Source: Quillaja saponaria (lineage: Eukaryota > Streptophyta > Magnoliopsida > Fabales > Quillajaceae). From it: DNA of 64,000 nt. A program made the position numbers and the translations under genes. The notes under the pieces were generated by a model, which saw nothing but the letters and a program-made list of their open reading frames with translations, searched no databases and was not told the origin of the DNA. Below, piece by piece: positions 53,214 through 64,000 of the stretch; within the stretch, counting starts at the first letter, position 1; every line of letters begins with the position of its first letter. The stretch spans positions 1,116,001-1,180,000 of the forward strand of contig CM055607.1 of assembly GCA_029379385.1 (NCBI GenBank), written 5' to 3'.

Positions 53214-54833
53214 TCAAGTGTTGTGGGGAGTTATTTGGTGCTCCAAACTTGGCATGGACTGGGAATGGGAAGCTTGAGAAATATTCTGGCAAATCTGATT
53301 AAGCACATCTTGCATACAAGCAATCTGCTGCATTTGATCATTTGGTGTGTTTGCCAGAAAAGGAAATTGTAAGTTGGGATTACAGTAAGAGACAGAGTGA
53401 TTGGTCACTGCAGCTGGTGAACTTGGTGTAGCAGCATTTGCATTCATCAACTTAATCAAAATTGACATAATCTGAGTGAGTGCATTAATGGAATTGTCAT
53501 TTTTATGATCAGGTTGCTTAGCCATCAGTACTTCAGCTAACTTTCTCTGCAAAGATTATAATTAAATTTGATTTTAACATTCAATCCATGAATGATGAAT
53601 TATCATTAAAACACAATTGAGTATGGAAATACCTTGTTAGTTATTGCTTCCGTCTTAGCTTCTATAATTTCCTTCTCAAGAGGAAGCAATTTCTTATCGC
53701 TTTCGATTTTCTCTAGATCTTTCTCCAACTTCAAACATTTCGTCTTAAGTTGCTGAACCTATAATTAAGAAACCATATATATATGCACTAAATAATGAAT
53801 AGAGAATTCTCCAAAAAAAAAAATCTATAACATCGAGTGCACTCAGAACAACTAACAAAATGTGATTACAAGAAACTCACCTCTTTCTTACAATGTTCAA
53901 TCATGTTATTTTGTTTTTTCATTTTAGAACAGCCCGATGTTTCTCGATTTGCATTTGTTCTGTCAATGAATAAGAAAAATATTGGATTTGGATCAAAAGA
54001 AACAAAAAGTAAGACATGAAGTATATGTATAAATATACATAAGCTATATATCATAATTAAAACAAATAAAGTACTTACCTGCTTTGTTTTGGATCAGCAG
54101 AATCAATATTATTAGTTTTCTTGTTTCCTTGAGACTTGTTGTAGGACTCTACGTCATTTATGAATGATCCATTTGTCGTTTCCTCAGTTGGTGATCTTGT
54201 TTTTCTTTTCTTGACAGGTAAGCCAGCTGAAATTCATAATTTGAAAATCATTCAACTTTTGTATATATACACTAATATACATAGCTAGGTACGTGTTTGG
54301 CAAGCAAAGTAGCCAAAAAAAAAAAAGAAACAAAAAGATAACCTGCTTGTGTTTCCATAATTTTGTCCGAACCTTCATCACCATTAGAATTCAGATCCTG
54401 CAATTTCAATTCCTCCGTATACGTAAATCAGGAAAAATAAAATCAAATATATACATTATATAAAAGAAAAAGAAGGAATTTTGGATTAAAAATCAAATAC
54501 CCAATATGGAACAAAAGCACGTTCCTCCATGATACTTTCCTGAGAGTTGAAACGGATATCGGAGACTGGCGGCGGTGGTGGAGGATCAGTAGCCGCAGAA
54601 GGAGAAGAAAAAAGGGGTTGCAGACGTTGAATATCATTGATATCTGTGAATTGATTGACGGCTTCAAAATCTTCAAATAGTGTTCGATCAAAGTCATCTA
54701 AGGTTAAAAACTGATAATTAGTTTTATTTGAGGGTGAAAGATGATGATCATGGTTATCCAAAGGTGGAACTTGGTCAATAAACTGACATATAAGTTTTTG
54801 TAGAGATGGATCAGAAAATATGCGAATCATCAT
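53214..54833 (-). CDS. bZIP-like transcription factor
   Basis: Six exons on the minus strand: 54833-54501, 54397-54343, 54226-54079, 53959-53881, 53758-53633 and 53546-53214, total 1074 nt, 357 residues. The start is the ATG at 54833; the open frame reaches further up, but only through a TTG near the TATA box. Residues 1-111 are acidic with a poly-Pro run. KKRKTR at 135-140 can be a nuclear signal. Residues 179-223 resemble a bZIP: N183-x7-K191 (NRETSGCSK), then a coiled coil with V206, L209, C213, L216, L220, I223. The helix continues Lys/Glu-rich to about 247, and the tail is Asn/Gln-rich. The basic region lacks the usual Arg pairs, and the first heptad leucine is one residue out of register. 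It is either a divergent bZIP or another coiled-coil regulator. Confidence 0.65.
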
Positions 54834-56325
54834 ATTCTCAAACAACAAGAAAATAACCAGAGACTGTAGTAGTAAGCAAAGCACACAACCACCACCACCA
54901 CTACCACTACCCAATCTATATATAGAGGTGTGGTGTTGTCATACAATTTTAGGGTTAAATATATATTTAAGGAGTCTGAGTTGTCTCCTTGGTGGACGCT
55001 AATATATTGTGTTTCCCATGATGGATAAGGATTACTAGATTAGTAAATGCCCTTATAATTAGGTTATCTATTAAATAATAAAAATAAATTTTATTAAAAT
55101 ACATTAAATACTAGTTATACTCCTAAATTTTTTGGAAACGTGATATTTTAAATTATACAATCATTACGAAGAAGTAGGGGAATAAGTATATATTATATTT
55201 TGATTTTCAGAATAGTTAGAAAAAAAGAAAAGAAAAGATTTTTCTTCAATATATGGCCGGCAATAATTTTTTAACTTTTTTTTTATTAGCACTTAATTCC
55301 CTGTCTCCTTCCCTGAAAGACGTTCATAGAGCCTGTGCAACCTACAAATTTTCCAATAATTTTGGAACCCACCTTATTTTTCTTTACCATTGTATTCTCT
55401 TTTGGGACATGGGCTTAATTATGTCTAGTTTTTATATATGTCCAAATAAAATAAAAAATTAAAGTTAACTATTGTGAGAATTTCAACTTAGTTTATTCTG
55501 AAAATAGACATTTATCTTCCTTTTCTTATATCGTTTGTGATATTTATATATAATTTGAGATATTCTACTAAAATTAGTGAATATGATTACCCAAAAATAA
55601 TGATATATCAATTTTTTTTGACGATTGTCAACTCAAAAACTAAAATTTAAAAATAAAGGACATAACAAAAGGATAATTACAATTATAAAAATTAAAGGTA
55701 TTAAATGTCATCGAAAAATTAAAGATATTAAAAATATTTAGGATATTAAATGTCATTGAAATCACTTTGATTAAACAATTAGATTGAAATTTTACATAAT
55801 CATCACAAAAAAGTAGGGGAGTAAGTATTATATTAGTTTTTGATTGAAAGAGAATTTTCTACAGTTTTTGGTTTCCATGGCAATAATATTATTTTGAATT
55901 TTGAATTGTCTCTCCTTCACGTTCTAGAACTTGTATAGTAGGCATCACATTGGACCAAAAGGCCCTATTGTTTGAGCATCCCTGTGTTTCGTGTTCGTGT
56001 GTCCGTGTGCCAGTCAAAATTGAGCCGCCAACCGAGTCAAAATTTCTCACGTTTGCTGACGCCGGGACGCGTTGCCTTCAAACTAAAAAAGTGCACATTT
56101 CTCGAATCTCATACACTCTGTCCGCCTCCTCTGTTTCTTTGAAACTTCACAAAGTCGTCCTCACGTTTCACCAAATTGCTCTCTCTGCTCCGTTCTTCTT
56201 CTTCTTCTCTAACTATAAATACCAGTCATCAATCTATTGCTCTCTTTAACGCAATACCATTCTGAAATTTCTTAAAATTTTGATTCTCAATTCCTTCATT
56301 TTTCTTTTATTCAATTTCATAAAAA
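54834..56325. other. Divergent intergenic between bZIP-like and AG-peptide genes
   Basis: About 1.5 kb between two genes facing away from each other, so it holds both promoters. It is AT-rich in the middle (55030-55850), with no gene. A CT/TTC-rich leader lies before the AG-peptide ATG (56190-56325). Confidence 0.55.
54916..54925 (-). promoter_or_regulatory. TATA box of the bZIP-like gene
   Basis: CTATATATAG lies about 83 bases before the ATG at 54833 on the minus strand, a normal spacing. It argues against starts upstream of 54833. Confidence 0.6.
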
Positions 56326-56653
56326 ATGGTAGGAGCCTTGAGACTTTTTGCTTTCCCAGTGATCAGTATGGTGTTCATGGCACTTTCTAGACTCGCTCAA
56401 GCACAGGATTTGGATTTTTCTCCTGCACCTTCACCTTCCAGCGATGGTAATTGATATTTTTTAACTCCTTTTTCTTTGGGCTTCAATGGAATTTAAGCTT
56501 ACATTTTGTGTTGTTTATCCATATCTGGGTGTTTCCTAGCGATTGTACTAAATTCTGTTTGTCATTTTGTCAAACACAGGAACTGCAATTGATCAAGGAA
56601 TTGCTTACGTTCTTCTAATGTTGGCGCTTGCAATCACATACATCATCCATTGA
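56326..56653 (+). CDS. Arabinogalactan (AG) peptide, AGP16/20 type
   Basis: Two exons, 56326-56446 and 56580-56653, 64 residues. A signal peptide ends at about AQAQ, then comes a very short mature part (DLDFSPAPSPSSDG) with the APSP motif for Pro hydroxylation and arabinogalactan addition. The C-terminal hydrophobic stretch (IAYVLLMLALAITYIIH) directs GPI anchoring, with the anchor site near the SSDG residues. This is the standard layout of plant AG peptides, which coat the outer plasma membrane and cell wall. The intron splits the codon just before GTAIDQG, as I recall for AGP16/20-type genes. Intact. Confidence 0.93.
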
Positions 56654-57266
56654 TTCTGCTGCCCTTGTGGGTTCTTATTAATACAAAGATTGTTCATTAA
56701 ATTCTTTTATGTATTTCTCCCAATAATTAATCGAGAAGTTCCTGGAATTTTATTATGTAAACCAGTATATATAAATGAAAGTACTTATTCAAAGTACTTA
56801 TTCTTTAGATGATGACCCATTAGAGATTTTGCAGTGCTTTTATTTGCCAAGTGCTCTTAGTTGCAAAATTCATAGAGCTTGGTATCCAACAGGAGGGTCA
56901 AATTCAACATAAACACACTGACATTACATTCTAACCAAAAAAAATCATCTGGCAACACTATATTTTGATGAAGGCCTCCGTATGCAGATCAACTGACAGA
57001 ATCAAAGGACCATCTAAATCAATTCCTTGATAGTATGCAATCCCATAGATCAAATGACATGCCTGGTAATAAAAAATAAAAATAAATTCTTTTATCAAAG
57101 AATTTCAGATTTTGGAGACACAAATGAAACGTACGGGGCTTTGCTGGTAACCCCAATCCATTGGAATGTAATTACCAAACTTTAGAGTAATCTGCTTTTT
57201 TTTCCTTTTCATCTTAAATCGGATTGAAACTTGGAAATCACTAAACTATAAAGAATTCAAATTTAC

Positions 57267-57274
57267 CTTTGGCG
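57267..57274. repeat. Left target-site duplication
   Basis: CTTTGGCG, identical to 58167-58174. It directly borders the left inverted end of the element. Confidence 0.75.
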
Positions 57275-58166
57275 CTGGGAAGCACAGATACGATACCAAG
57301 TATTGGGTATGATACGTATTCGAATATGGCGATTCGGTAATTTTTAAAAAATTAAGATACGATACGTTTAGGATACGCTTAATTAAATAATTTTTAAAAA
57401 TGTTTATTATATATAAATTATTTAATTTTAACATAATAAGAATATAAATAATTATTATAAAATATAAGAATATCTTAAAAAATAATGAAAATGCTTATTA
57501 ATATTCGTGTATAAAATAAATAAAATATGTAGTAGACATTTTATCTACAAAAGAGCATTTACACTTAAAATCCAACCATTCATATTTTTCTCAAAAGAAA
57601 AAGAAGAAAACAAGCCCATTAACCTTTTAAGGGTAATATTATATATTTGTCAAAACCCATCTATTTATCCCTTTGATTCTTTGACAGAAAGTCTCTCTCT
57701 CTCTCTGCTATATTTCTTCTTGTTTTCGTATTTAGCCAATGCTCAGAGAACTACAGCTACAACGAAATGCTCCGTCATTGCCCACTACTAGTTCAAATAG
57801 TCGGATGGTAGAGGTAAAGCAGTCAAACACAACAACTTGAGCAACATAATCAGATCTGGGATCTTGCAACAGTATATTATCTCTCTTGATGTCAGAGTTG
57901 CAGTGGGTTCGAATTGAATGCCATAAGGAGTAGAAATGTTGGAGAAGTATTAGAGACGTGTCGAAGCCGTATCGCGCTGAATCAAGATACTTTGAAGCTG
58001 TATCACAGTGAGTCAAGCCATAACCCATCAGTATCAGATTTTCTTTCCAAAAAAATTAGGAAAAAAAGAATTTTGATACGTATCTGAGCGTATTGGAGGC
58101 GTATCCATGTCGGATACGTGTCGGACACCGGTATGCCTCTCCTATTGACGTATCGGTGCTTCAGAG
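57275..58166. mobile_element. Non-autonomous hAT-like DNA transposon
   Basis: 892 bp flanked by an 8-bp direct repeat, CTTTGGCG, at 57267-57274 and 58167-58174. Its ends are inverted: CTGGGAAGCACAGATACG on the left and, read on the minus strand, CTCTGAAGCACCGATACG on the right (15 of 18 match). GATACG/CGTATC motifs are clustered just inside both ends, as often seen in hAT elements. An 8-bp target duplication is the hAT hallmark. There is no transposase, so it would need another element's enzyme. A minus-strand frame near 57870-57910 gives SDIKRDNILL, like a protein-kinase catalytic loop, so it may carry a captured gene fragment. Confidence 0.75.
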
Positions 58167-58174
58167 CTTTGGCG
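58167..58174. repeat. Right target-site duplication
   Basis: CTTTGGCG, identical to 57267-57274. It directly borders the right inverted end. Confidence 0.75.
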
Positions 58175-58737
58175 TAATCTTGTTGGATGAGTATTGCGGC
58201 CTTCAGTGGGGTTTTTGTCTGCCACGGCAACGAGAAGAGACAATATTCTTCTCGTAACCAACTATGCAATGGGGGTATATTATATATATTAGTCTTGAGT
58301 TAGTTTAATTAGTGACATTGTCAAAAACAAAATGCATAATTGTTGATCTTAGAATTTTAACCAATCTAACACAATAAAAAGAATAAACCAATAAACCAAA
58401 CCAATCTTATTAGGTTGCTTCCATTTCATCGGATTGAAACACCCCTACTTGTGGTCCAGCACTGGTAATTTGATTCATTATTTTCATCTTTGGGTATCTA
58501 CGCATTTCCTTACCCCCAATTTCATTTGCATATTTGGAAGTTTCTTTGTTATGGTTCTGAACTATGTTTTGTAACGTTTTCAAATACAAGAACTGCAATG
58601 GAACTGCAATGTCATTTTTTCTAAATTATGTTTCTCTTGGTGACGGTAGTAATCACATACACTTAACAAGCACGTTCATCTAGCAAAGAACTAAGGTTTA
58701 AGAAGCAGTATCTTTACCAACTTAGCAAATTCCATCA

Positions 58738-60945
58738 ATGGCGACTGAATTATTTACTTCCCTGCAAGACTCACTCTCCCAGAAATCCCAACCCTCGAAT
58801 CAAAAATCCAAGCTTTGGAATCCAATTTACAGAAAACCTTTGAATCTCTCGAGCACCGCGAGAATTCTATTCCTGAGCGTCAATCGCCCACATTGGGGAG
58901 CAGAAAGAAAGAACCGGATTTATCAGAATTCGGGAAACCCGTGTATGGGAATGGTGAATTGACCGAAGTCCTCAAGTCTTTTGTCTCGAAAGATGGATTC
59001 TTCGGGGTTGTTAAGGTTTATCGCTTTTGTCTCGAAAGCGTACAGAATCTGTGACGTTGAGAGAGAGCAGAGATTGTTCAGGTTATAGCGGCGGCAGTCG
59101 ACCCACCGAGATTAGTGCTGGATGCAGAGGATGAGTTTCTTAATAGTATGTTGGCAAAATCTGGAATCACGGAGAAGCGATGGGCTTGTGTGGAGTGCTG
59201 ATTCAGACATTGTTTCCCGAAATGAGTTCTGGTGGGAAAGCTCCAGAAATTTCCAGAAGCATTGTGGAGAGAGCTGCAGCCTGCAGGTCTGGTGGAGTTG
59301 TGGAAGGGGCATTTGGTGCAGCGGAGGCAGTGATGTTTCTGCAGACGGTGGTCGGTTTCAGGTTACTTTTGAGGAAGTTGGTAATGGAGTTTTTATCAAG
59401 GAGGGATGTGGCAAAGCTTGCGGCTGCATGAGACTTTGTAGAGAAAATGAGAGGTATGTACATAGCAAAGCTTATTTTACTTGGATGATATCTAGATGTT
59501 TTGTTGTCAATTCTTTAGACGAGGATGCTTTTTGGTGATGGGCTACTGCTTATTTAGAAGGCTTGAGATTTTACGCATAAGCAGTTAAGTAATATATAAG
59601 GTGTTCTGTTTGTGTGTTTTGAAGTGAAATGGGCATGGTTCAAATCCATAGGAGGTGCTGAATTTTTTTACAGAACAATCAATCTTGGCTGATAAGAATA
59701 GCAGTGGATGTTTGTTTGTCAAAGGTTAAGCAGTGGCTAAATGTAACCAAAATCGTGTTTTGAGGTTATTAATAGAAGAGTCTTGCAGGGCTGAAGGCTC
59801 CCACAGGACTATGACTGGTAGTTGTTTTCTTTCAGGGCCCTGAGATTTTGGTTGCATTTGTTCCTTGCAAATACTAATTTCTAAGGACGAAATACTTTTA
59901 ATCAGTGACTTGAACTAAACATGGTTAAGTCCCCTAGAAAATCTTATTAGACCAGGATACCTCTAATGACATCTGTAGTGCCGTATACAGCCCATCTCAG
60001 CTTGTCTAGTACACTATAAATATCTTGTATACCCTTTGCTTCAATTTTCTAAATAGAATTGGAATGGAAAATATTTTTGCAGCATACCGAGATTAACATG
60101 TGGCCTATTCGAGGCGTTAGTGATGTGCAGCGGTACTTGGATCTGTGCTTAACTCTTGGTTATCCCTAAAGTGGTCTCGTAGCATTTCCTTGCCAGTTAC
60201 TAGGTAGTCATTCACCCCGTGATTCCAATCGATCATAGTCTCTTCCACTATGATATCATTTCTGCACTTCTGGAATTGGGGATGTAGAATTATTGTTCCA
60301 AATTTTGTACTGGCATTGGGAATAATGAATACTATTCCAGACTCTGCAGAATCTGAGATTGTCTTTCCATACAATATAGAAATAGGTCCTTATGTTGCAA
60401 ATATTATAAATGAATCCTCGCCCTGGTAAGTTGACAAAACCAATGAATTTTGCAGATATTATAATGAATTAGTGAAGAATGGCAAAGAAATAGAGGTTGT
60501 TTATTTTGCTTCAGAGTCTGGTTTGACTGGAAGATTTCCTCCTATTGACCTGCTCAATCCCTATCTCCGGAACTCCAAAAAGAATGCTACCCCCTATTGA
60601 AGAATGGAAATAATAGTCTGTCAGTAGCGGTATGTGCAATATCTACATCTAGTTTTATCTGATTCAGTGCACTTAATTTTTTTTTTTTTTCTTAATTTAA
60701 TTCTTCAGGAAGAGTCAAGCACCATGGAGTTAGATTCTATCAAAGCCAGCATCAAATGTGTAGAATAGAGGACCACAAGCCATGGATTCAGAATTTAACA
60801 TCGATAGCTTGAGGAAGCCGGCTAGTCACCTAGAAAAAGCCAAGGCAGAAAGGAAGAAAAATTTAGGGGCAGGCAGTAAACCTCAGAACAAGACAGGTGC
60901 ACGTGACTACGGCAATGCTGCTCCAGCTTTTGTTAAAAGATTTTT
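58738..60945 (+). pseudogene. FRIGIDA-like protein pseudogene
   Basis: Broken frames resemble plant FRIGIDA-like (FRL) proteins, nuclear factors related to the flowering regulator FRIGIDA. The start reads MATELFTSLQDSLSQKSQ. Later pieces: ELTEVLKSFVSKDGFFG, VAAAVDPPR-type sequence near 59085, LNSMLAKSGITEKRWAC, IQTLFPEMSSGGKAPEI, VMEFLSRRDVAKLAAA, then after an intron (59454-60455) YNELVKNGKEIE and RFPPIDLLNPYLRNSKKNAT. A third part (from 60709) gives EFNIDSLRKPASHLEKAKAE. Lesions: a frame change near 58850, TGA at 59052-59054, TGA near 59198, loss of frame at 59428, 60460 and 60590, and TAG near 60766. The C-terminal part ends in T-rich DNA near 60945. Splice sites survive, so it is a decayed gene copy. 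A minus-strand frame in the intron (60117-60374) is unexplained. Confidence 0.88.
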
Positions 60946-63228
60946 TTTCTTTTTTTTTCTCTCCCTTTACTTTTCCATTAGTTGGCTGTCATAATTTGAA
61001 TTGTTGCTGTTTCTTTTTGGTCCCTAATGGTTCGAAATTGTGCACTACTAAACTCCAAACCAGCCAGCTAAAACCTGCAAGGGAAACCAATTATAGATAA
61101 TTTTTAATGGATTATCTTAAAGGAAATTCAATTATATGTATGAATGAATATGCAATAATTCAACTAAACTATGAGATACCGTTGTCATTGTTATCGGAGT
61201 TTTTAAATTTTTTGAAGTCTTAATCCATTATTAAATTTCATTCTTGGCTGTCTCTCCTCTATTTTAATCCGAAAAGATAAAAAAAGTAAAATAACTTTGT
61301 CCATTTATATATCCATCGGTGGAATTCAAGTTGAGTGAACCCCAAAATTGTCACAAAATTATCAGAAAAGTTGTCATGCATGTGTTTTGACAGCCAATCT
61401 TGAAGACATTTATTATTTTCATTGACTTTTCTTGGGGAGAAAAACAAGCAGAGAATAAATAAGAAGGAGCATTTTAGTGTACACGAATCTAAATTCATTT
61501 AATAAGCTATTTGTTGTCTATCCCAGACTTAAATTAACGACAAGGCAAAGGATGTGGCTGTATTTCATTCATTCATCCATTTATTAATTATTGATTGAAA
61601 GGATATTAATAATAATAATTTCTATTTAATTTTTGCCGCCTCAAATAGTTTTCATATTTTGTCAACGCTATATTTTCAAACCGTTGCAACTTGTGTGTAA
61701 TCAGTTCATCTAATTCAATCGACCAGCTTGTGTGTAATCAATTCATAGAATTCCAGCAACAAACGTGTACAATACCCCACCCTAATGACCCACTAATTAA
61801 CCTGACTAATTATAGTTTAGTTGCCTATAGTTAAAAGTTTTAAACATCTCTAATTTACCAAATATATATATATATAGTAATAACTTAAACTTTCATAACT
61901 AGTAAGACATGAATAAATTAACTTTCAGGTTTCCACTTCAATTACTTTTTATCTGCGGATTCCTCAAAAATTAAACAAATTGGATGTATTCAGCTTTTAT
62001 GGATTCCTCAAAAATTAATGGGAGATGTAAATTATGTATTCAATTATTATATAAATTTATTTATGATGTGTTAATACTTAATTTTTTTTAATTCTCAAAA
62101 TAAAAATTATATTATAATATAGATTGATTGGTCTGTCTAAAAATATCAGTTTCTTACATTATGCATTAACTGTGAATCATCATCTAAATATAATATGTTG
62201 ATCAATTCATCTATATGATGAAGCATTGATATTTGAAAATTATAGCCAACTTTTTTATTTTAAAACTCTTGAGAAAGATAAAAAGTCATTTGTTTGACTC
62301 AACAAACGTTTGATCAATTCCATCAACAATGAATTTTTAATTATAAATATATCTAAAAAGTTAATGATAAGGTTATGAGTTTATTTTATTCTTAAGTAAT
62401 GTCGTAGTTTGATTTACCAAGTATATCCTTTTTTTTTTTTTTTTTTCTTTCTTCGATTTCCTTACTCCACTTTATATTTAATTCCTTCCAATTTTATTCA
62501 TATTAACAATAATCACATCTCATAAATTTATTAATCATTATTTAGAATTTTTTTACCAGATGTCTGAAATCACTCATTACTCAATATTAATTTCTTATTA
62601 TGAAAATGTATAAAAATAAGGAAAGAAATTTCAAAATCAGACCCCAATTATTAGTTAATGGAGGTGACATGTTGCGTTATTATTTTGTGTGTAGTGAATG
62701 ATTTTTGTAAAAAGTATAACAGTATCATTTATGTTTGGTATTTGAAAAACAATAGCAAGTTAGTGTTAGAGTGTAATGGATAATTACTAAGAAATAAAAG
62801 ATAAATAAATTATAATTGATAGGTAAATGGAAGAGGTAATATAGAATTATTAAAAGAGAAAAATTAAATTTTTATTTTTAGTTAATTTATGTAGTGTAAA
62901 ATTAATTAATTTATATTATTTTAAAATATAAGACATCAATATTTTTAGTTTTTAGAATAGTGTAAGGAGATAGAAGATCGGTAGACCAATAATACATCAC
63001 AGATAATATAATAATAATAAAGTGAGTGAAACCACGTAAGTAAGTTTTCAAGCTCTTGTCTAGTTTGCTCTGCCTCTGTATATCTATATATATCCGTCCC
63101 AATTCGTTGCACTAAAGCCAGGGTCTGGAGGTGTTTTCAGCAACCAAACAAAAAAAAAGTTCGAGCCACGAGGTGCAGCTGCAAAAAGCTGCGTTACTAA
63201 GTAGTCGGCGAGCAAAAGAAAGAGAGAG
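60946..63228. other. Intergenic before the aldehyde dehydrogenase gene
   Basis: About 2.3 kb, AT-rich, with a T-run at 62430-62446 and a short TA tract near 61863. GTGTGTAATCA is followed by GTTCAT at about 61694 and ATTCAT at about 61732 as an imperfect direct repeat. The last ~200 bases are the ALDH promoter and leader (TATATATATCC near 63085; GA-rich 63215-63228). No gene is seen. Confidence 0.5.
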
Positions 63229-64000
63229 ATGGCGAGCCTCTCTAATGGCCAATCTGAGTCCTTCGTCAAGATTCCAACCATTAAATTCACGAAGCTATTC
63301 ATCAATGGAGAATTCGTCGATGCACTTTCAGGTTGTTCCAACTCTTCTATGTGCTCATGTCATTCTTTTCTTTCTTTAAGTCGTAGTTGTAAGTCCATTC
63401 AAAACTAGGACCCTTTAGAGGAACTAAAATTAGAGAGAAACTTTTTTCCTTTTTGTTAATTTTTAAAAACAACAAATCTTGTACTAATTTTCTCTTTTTA
63501 TGTTATATTATTCAATACTGGGTCTTAAAAAACAAGGGAAGAGAAATTTGGGATTTGTCTTGTGTCATTTTAATTAATTAAAATTTTAAAAATAAAAATA
63601 ACAGGAAATACCTTCGAGACCATTGATCCTAGAACAGGGGAGGTGATTGCAAGAATTGCAGAAGGGAAAAAGGAAGACGTTGATTTGGCTGTAAAAGCAG
63701 CAAGAGAGGCTTTTGATAATGGTCCATGGCCAAGATTGCCCGGCTCTGTACGTAACTTGTTTCTATAGCCAATTTCTTACTTTCTTTCATTATTACAATG
63801 TAAACTATATTTATATATGAAGTTCAAAATTTTAATTTTAATTTCCTGTTAGGAGGAAAGACAACGTGGACATGGAAGCACCTAAAATTTTTCTATTCTC
63901 TATGAAGTGTAAACACGTTGATTTGGTCTTTTTTTTTTATGCTTCTCAGGAGAGGGGGAGGATTATGATGAAATTTGCAGACTTAATTGATCAAAACATA
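63229..64000 (+). CDS. ALDH2C4: Aldehyde dehydrogenase, ALDH2C4-type (5' part)
   Basis: Three exons are visible: 63229-63331, 63605-63747 and 63950-64000, the last cut by the window end. The product begins [19 protein letters not shown], then [55 protein letters not shown] and [17 protein letters not shown]. This is the N-terminal end of a family 2 NAD-dependent aldehyde dehydrogenase. No organelle transit peptide is seen, so it is probably cytosolic. ALDH2C4 (REF1) oxidises sinapaldehyde and coniferaldehyde to hydroxycinnamic acids. The catalytic cysteine and glutamate lie beyond the window. The visible part is intact. Confidence 0.92.

Larger units (their letters stand above)
56654..58737. 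other. Intergenic with an hAT-like insertion
   Basis: About 2.1 kb. The central 892 bp are a mobile element (see 57275-58166). The flanks hold no supportable gene; short minus-strand frames at 57246-57434 and 58410-58598 look like chance. Confidence 0.55.

Overview
This is nuclear DNA from a flowering plant, most likely a core eudicot. The evidence is GT-AG introns of 0.1-1.9 kb, AT-rich intergenic DNA, a plant-type nuclear tRNA-Leu with a T-run terminator, and plant-specific families (YUCCA, OVATE, AG peptide, FRIGIDA-like, ALDH2C-type). No species could be fixed from sequence alone.

Layout from left to right: (1) a non-processed pseudogene of an ankyrin-repeat/CbbX-type AAA ATPase (345-3692); (2) a TraB-domain gene with a damaged first exon (4866-7988); (3) two OVATE-domain genes about 3 kb apart (11519-12436 and 15386-16141); (4) a repeat-bearing intergenic stretch; (5) a complete four-exon YUCCA auxin-biosynthesis gene on the minus strand (22342-24410); (6) an AT-rich gap with a decayed LINE 3' end; (7) tRNA-Leu(AAG) beside a UBC37/UBE2T-like ubiquitin-conjugating enzyme with a long motif-bearing tail (30753-33901); (8) an IST1-like ESCRT gene broken by one in-frame stop (37996-41724); (9) a single-pass membrane protein and a two-exon LEA_2 protein; (10) a tandem pair of thionin-like secreted Cys-rich genes, the second frameshifted; (11) a six-exon bZIP-like regulator on the minus strand; (12) an AG-peptide gene; (13) a short non-autonomous hAT-like element with an 8-bp target duplication; (14) a decayed FRIGIDA-like gene; (15) the 5' end of an ALDH2C4-type aldehyde dehydrogenase running off the window.

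The genes do not form one pathway. YUCCA makes auxin, the OVATE proteins repress growth genes, the E2 and IST1-like proteins act in ubiquitination and endosomal sorting, and the thionin-like and AG peptides go to the cell surface. From memory, several of them (ankyrin-AAA, UBC37, ALDH2C4, LEA_2, YUC2) lie near each other in two paralogous Arabidopsis blocks (about At3g245-246 and At4g132), so the window looks like a conserved ancestral segment.

The most striking points are the number of broken genes (two certain pseudogenes and three genes with single or few lesions), the three cyclin-docking-like and two KEN-box-like motifs in the E2 tail, the frameshift inside a Gly-Gly-Val coding repeat, and the hAT-like element. 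Exon limits were placed by eye from splice signals and reading phase; no alignments or searches were run.
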